Assembly: GCA_002390025.1 (NCBI GenBank) | Contig: DGRU01000098.1 | Coordinates: 1-7,729, forward strand | Direction of reading: 5' to 3' | DNA length: 7,729 nucleotides | Source of the DNA: Lachnospiraceae bacterium UBA4380 | Lineage (GTDB): Bacteria; Bacillota; Clostridia; Lachnospirales; Lachnospiraceae | In this document: in pieces, positions 5,737 through 7,729 of the stretch | How the letters are laid out: each line of letters begins with the position of its first letter | Position numbering within the stretch: position 1 is the stretch's first letter | Program-made: the position numbers and the translations under genes | The notes under the pieces: generated by a model | Database searches by the model: none | Seen by the model: the letters and a program-made list of their open reading frames with translations, nothing else | Told to the model about the DNA's origin: nothing

Positions 5737-6594
5737 TCAGCTGCCGGACCTTTTTTTCAGCTCGCGCAGGGCGATGACCGCTGCGCCCCTGGGAGCAAGG
5801 CAGGGTTCACTGATAAAGGAACGTCTGATCCAGGGAGTCACAAAACGTGCGTTGCCTCCCGTCAGGATCAGCGTCACCGGTCTTCCCAGCTGCTCCTCCA
5901 CCCTGGCGGCAAGTCCTTCGATCATGGCTGCTGTCCCGACAATAGCCGAGGACAGCATGCAGCCGTCCGTATCGATTCCTATGAGGCTTTCCGCAGGGAC
6001 GGCACGCGGTGCCAGTTCAGGCAGCTGGGCTGTCCCGGTCCTGAGCGCGTGCAGAGATGTACTCACTCCTGCTCCTATCATTCCTCCCAGAAAAACTGCA
6101 GAATCTCCCCCGTCTTCAGCCGGTCCGATCACATTGATGGTGGTCGCGGTCCCCAGATCCACTGTCATTGCGGGAAGGGGATGGCGGGCAGCCGCCCAGG
6201 CGGCATCGGCAATGCGGTCCGTACCGACCCTTTCCGGCGCCGGGAGGTGGTCAAAGGACAGGCCGCTGTCACTTCTGCAGCTGATGACGACCGGGGGCAG
6301 AGGGCAGAGCTTCTCTGCCAGGCAGACTGCTGCCGGAGCAGCTGCAGGCACCACACTGGAGATCGCAACAGCCTCGGCAGCCCTGCCGGACGAAAACGAG
6401 ATGCCATGCTGTCTGAGCAGCTGCTCTGCGTCAAGCAGAAACTTCTGCTGATCTTTCCCTGTTTCCGTGGACATTCTGTCCTCAAAGAGAACGGAAAAAT
6501 CCGCCTGCTCCGGGGCTGTTTCCCCGCTCAGGGAGCAGCCTGTCAGACCGGTAAATTTGATGTTTGTATTTCCAATATCGATCACGAGAATCAA
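5737..6594 (-). CDS. coaX: Type III pantothenate kinase
   Basis: This enzyme phosphorylates pantothenate with ATP, the first step of coenzyme A synthesis from the vitamin, in the cytoplasm. The 285-residue length fits the family (about 250-270, slightly long). Visible motifs are DIGNTN at 6-11 (phosphate-binding loop of the ASKHA fold, with Asp6), VGTDRIADA at 123-131, DLGTATT at 146-152, GGMIGAGV at 170-177 and TGGNA at 245-249. The start is a TTG at 6592-6594 chosen because GGGAGG (6602-6607) lies seven nucleotides upstream; the ATG that touches the site is in another frame. It follows coaBC by 31 nt, so the two form a CoA operon. Type III kinases are generally not inhibited by CoA, unlike the type I enzyme. 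The stop codon overlaps the third 42-bp repeat. The C-terminus ends in a basic tail (ELKKRSGS), which could have been altered by the repeats. Confidence 0.96.
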   Translation of the reverse strand: MILVIDIGNTNIKFTGLTGCSLSGETAPEQADFSVLFEDRMSTETGKDQQKFLLDAEQLLRQHGISFSSGRAAEAVAISSVVPAAAPAAVCLAEKLCPLPPVVISCRSDSGLSFDHLPAPERVGTDRIADAAWAAARHPLPAMTVDLGTATTINVIGPAEDGGDSAVFLGGMIGAGVSTSLHALRTGTAQLPELAPRAVPAESLIGIDTDGCMLSSAIVGTAAMIEGLAARVEEQLGRPVTLILTGGNARFVTPWIRRSFISEPCLAPRGAAVIALRELKKRSGS

Positions 6595-6601
6595 GATTCA
6601 T

Positions 6602-6607
6602 CCTCCC
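6602..6607 (-). promoter_or_regulatory. Ribosome binding site deciding the coaX TTG start
   Basis: GGGAGG is followed by ATGAATC and then the TTG start. The embedded ATG begins directly after the site, without spacing and out of frame, so TTG is the working start and probably lowers translation somewhat. Confidence 0.7.
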
Positions 6608-6625
6608 ACTCAGACCGGTGTTCGA

Positions 6626-7729
6626 TTAATCCTGCATAGAACTGATCTGGTCCAAAATCCTTGCTGCGACATCCTCTTTGCTCATGAGAGGCAGTTCCTG
6701 AGCACCGTCCTTTGTGATCAGGGTAACGACATTGGTGTCGACGCCGAATCCGGCCCCCGCCGTGCGCAGGCTGTTGGCGACGATCATGTCAAGTTTCTTT
6801 TTGGTCAGCTTTTTGGAGGAATTGGCCAGAAGATTCTCTGTCTCCATGGAGAAGCCGCATACAAAGAGGCCCGGATGGTGGTTTTCGGCCACCCAGCCCA
6901 GGATGTCCTGCGTGCGGGCAAGAGGAATGGACATTCCGGTGTCCTCCGTACCGGAAATAGGATTTCCTTCGCCGGAGATTCCCTTTTTGATCTTCTGATC
7001 CGCAACCCGGGCAGGCCTGTAATCGGCAACTGCGGCGGCCTTGATCAGGATATCCGTGTCGGCAATTTCGTCGCGGATCGCATCAAACATATCCGCCGCC
7101 GAGGTTATATTTCTCTGTTTCACGAAAGGTGCTGCAGGCAGGGCAACGGGACCGGAGATCAGCGTGACATCCGCGCCGCGGAGCATAGCTTCATGGGCGA
7201 TGGCATAGCCCATCTTGCCGCTGGAATGATTGGTGAGATAGCGGACAGGGTCCAGGGCTTCCTGTGTGGGACCAGCCGTGACCACGACCTTTTTGCCCTT
7301 CATGGGCTTGTCCAAAAAAGCGATCTCGCGCTCGATCCACTGGCACAGCACTTCTGGCTCGGGAAGCTTGCCGCTGCCTGTATCGCCGCAGGCCAGGTAG
7401 CCGCTGGCCGAATCAATGATGGTGAATCCGTATTTGCGCAGGAGGGCAATATTGTCCTGTGTGATGGGATTCTCCAGCATGGCGGTATTCATGGAAGGAG
7501 CAGCAAGTTTCCTGCATTTTGCTGCCAGAACGACCGTTGTCAGCATGTCATCGGCAATGCCGTGGGCCATCTTGGCGATGATATCCGCCGTAGCGGGGGC
7601 AACAAGAATGACATCAGCCTCCTTGGCAACGGAAATGTGGCGCACATCAAATTCAAACTCGCGGTCAAAGGTATCGACCATGCACTTGGAATTCGTCAGC
7701 GTCTCAAAGGTCAGGGGCGTGATGAATTT
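6626..7729 (-). CDS. coaBC: Bifunctional phosphopantothenoylcysteine decarboxylase / phosphopantothenate-cysteine ligase (5' end outside window)
   Basis: The frame is open from the window edge to a TAA at 6626-6628, giving 367 visible residues. About 30-40 N-terminal residues (start of the flavin-binding domain) are missing. CoaC (visible residues 1 to about 125) removes CO2 from phosphopantothenoylcysteine using FMN. It shows the conserved HISVAKEAD (His31), PSMNTAM at 78-84 (usually PAMN; Ser replaces Ala) and ACGDTGSGKLPEP with Cys114. CoaB (about 146 to the end) joins cysteine to phosphopantothenate, with CTP in bacteria. It shows TAGPTQEALDPVR near 151, NHSSGKMG at 167-174, KAAAVADY at 230-237, KIKK at 246-249 and KKKLDMIVAN at 310-319. 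An internal ATG at 7681 is not the start, since homologous sequence (FITPLTFETLTNSK) continues upstream of it. After KIKK there is an extra loop of about ten residues. The gene is followed closely by coaX, forming a CoA operon. Confidence 0.96.
   Translation of the reverse strand, partial: KFITPLTFETLTNSKCMVDTFDREFEFDVRHISVAKEADVILVAPATADIIAKMAHGIADDMLTTVVLAAKCRKLAAPSMNTAMLENPITQDNIALLRKYGFTIIDSASGYLACGDTGSGKLPEPEVLCQWIEREIAFLDKPMKGKKVVVTAGPTQEALDPVRYLTNHSSGKMGYAIAHEAMLRGADVTLISGPVALPAAPFVKQRNITSAADMFDAIRDEIADTDILIKAAAVADYRPARVADQKIKKGISGEGNPISGTEDTGMSIPLARTQDILGWVAENHHPGLFVCGFSMETENLLANSSKKLTKKKLDMIVANSLRTAGAGFGVDTNVVTLITKDGAQELPLMSKEDVAARILDQISSMQD

Larger units (their letters stand above)
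5613..5738. repeat. Three 42-bp tandem repeats between coaX and the S58 hydrolase gene
   Basis: Copies run 5613-5654, 5655-5696 and 5697-5738. Each begins AACACAGGAACTGTCT and ends with CAGCAGTGTTTGTA or a near variant. Copies 1 and 2 differ at two positions, and copy 3 differs mainly at its last bases. Copy 3 overlaps the coaX stop codon. The preceding 42 bp (5571-5612) share the middle of the unit (a TTCCTTTTCAG-like core) and may be a decayed fourth copy. The unit is 14 codons long and open in frames on both strands, but no start with a ribosome binding site is present, so I treat it as non-coding. Confidence 0.9.

Noticed and set aside
5613..5738. CRISPR array
   Set aside because: The 42-bp units are directly adjacent, with no unique spacers and no cas genes nearby.
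5558..6451. 297-codon open frame on the plus strand opposite coaX
   Set aside because: It is fully antisense to a clear coaX with all family motifs, and its product is low-complexity Ser/Ala/Arg sequence typical of a shadow frame in GC-rich DNA.
6560..6606. ATG start for coaX immediately after GGGAGG
   Set aside because: It is out of frame with coaX and has no spacing from the ribosome binding site.

Overview
The window looks like chromosomal DNA of a moderately GC-rich Gram-positive anaerobe of the Clostridia, most likely near Lachnospiraceae. This is inferred from strong GGAGG-type ribosome binding sites, AT-rich gaps between GC-richer genes, a sigma-A-type consensus promoter, a type III pantothenate kinase, and several zinc-ribbon membrane proteins of a Firmicutes style. 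No 16S or other marker gene is present, so the assignment is tentative. Every supported gene lies on the minus strand, so transcription runs from high to low coordinates. All plus-strand open frames look like shadows.

Right part (about 5737-7729): a coenzyme A block. A 5'-truncated coaBC (phosphopantothenoylcysteine decarboxylase/synthetase) is followed after 31 nt by coaX (type III pantothenate kinase). Together they cover phosphorylation of pantothenate, ligation of cysteine and decarboxylation, giving 4'-phosphopantetheine.

Middle (about 4419-5738): three 42-bp tandem repeats begin at the coaX stop codon and occupy much of the gap to a P1/S58-family (DmpA/BapA-like) N-terminal-nucleophile hydrolase. 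That gene ends at a probable intrinsic terminator. Known members of this family include beta-aminopeptidases. A hydrolase of this kind next to pantothenate-using enzymes suggests a possible, unproven link to beta-alanine.

Left part (1-4383): a group of poorly characterised envelope or zinc-ribbon proteins. In order of transcription these are a four-helix membrane protein with a basic repeat tail, a 73-residue single-pass protein, a TcaA/YvbJ-like protein (zinc ribbon, Gly/Tyr/Pro repeat linker, one membrane helix, extracellular domains), and a protein with two zinc ribbons and a long acidic Ala/Pro/Glu repeat region that runs off the window. The last gene has its own perfect consensus promoter and a leader of about 179 nt that ends in an intrinsic terminator just before the ribosome binding site, which is an attenuator-like layout.

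No RNA genes of known class, insertion sequences, CRISPR arrays or phage genes were recognised. The most unusual items are the attenuator-like leader, the 42-bp repeats, and the clustering of zinc-ribbon membrane proteins. I found nothing that clearly amounts to a new multi-gene system.
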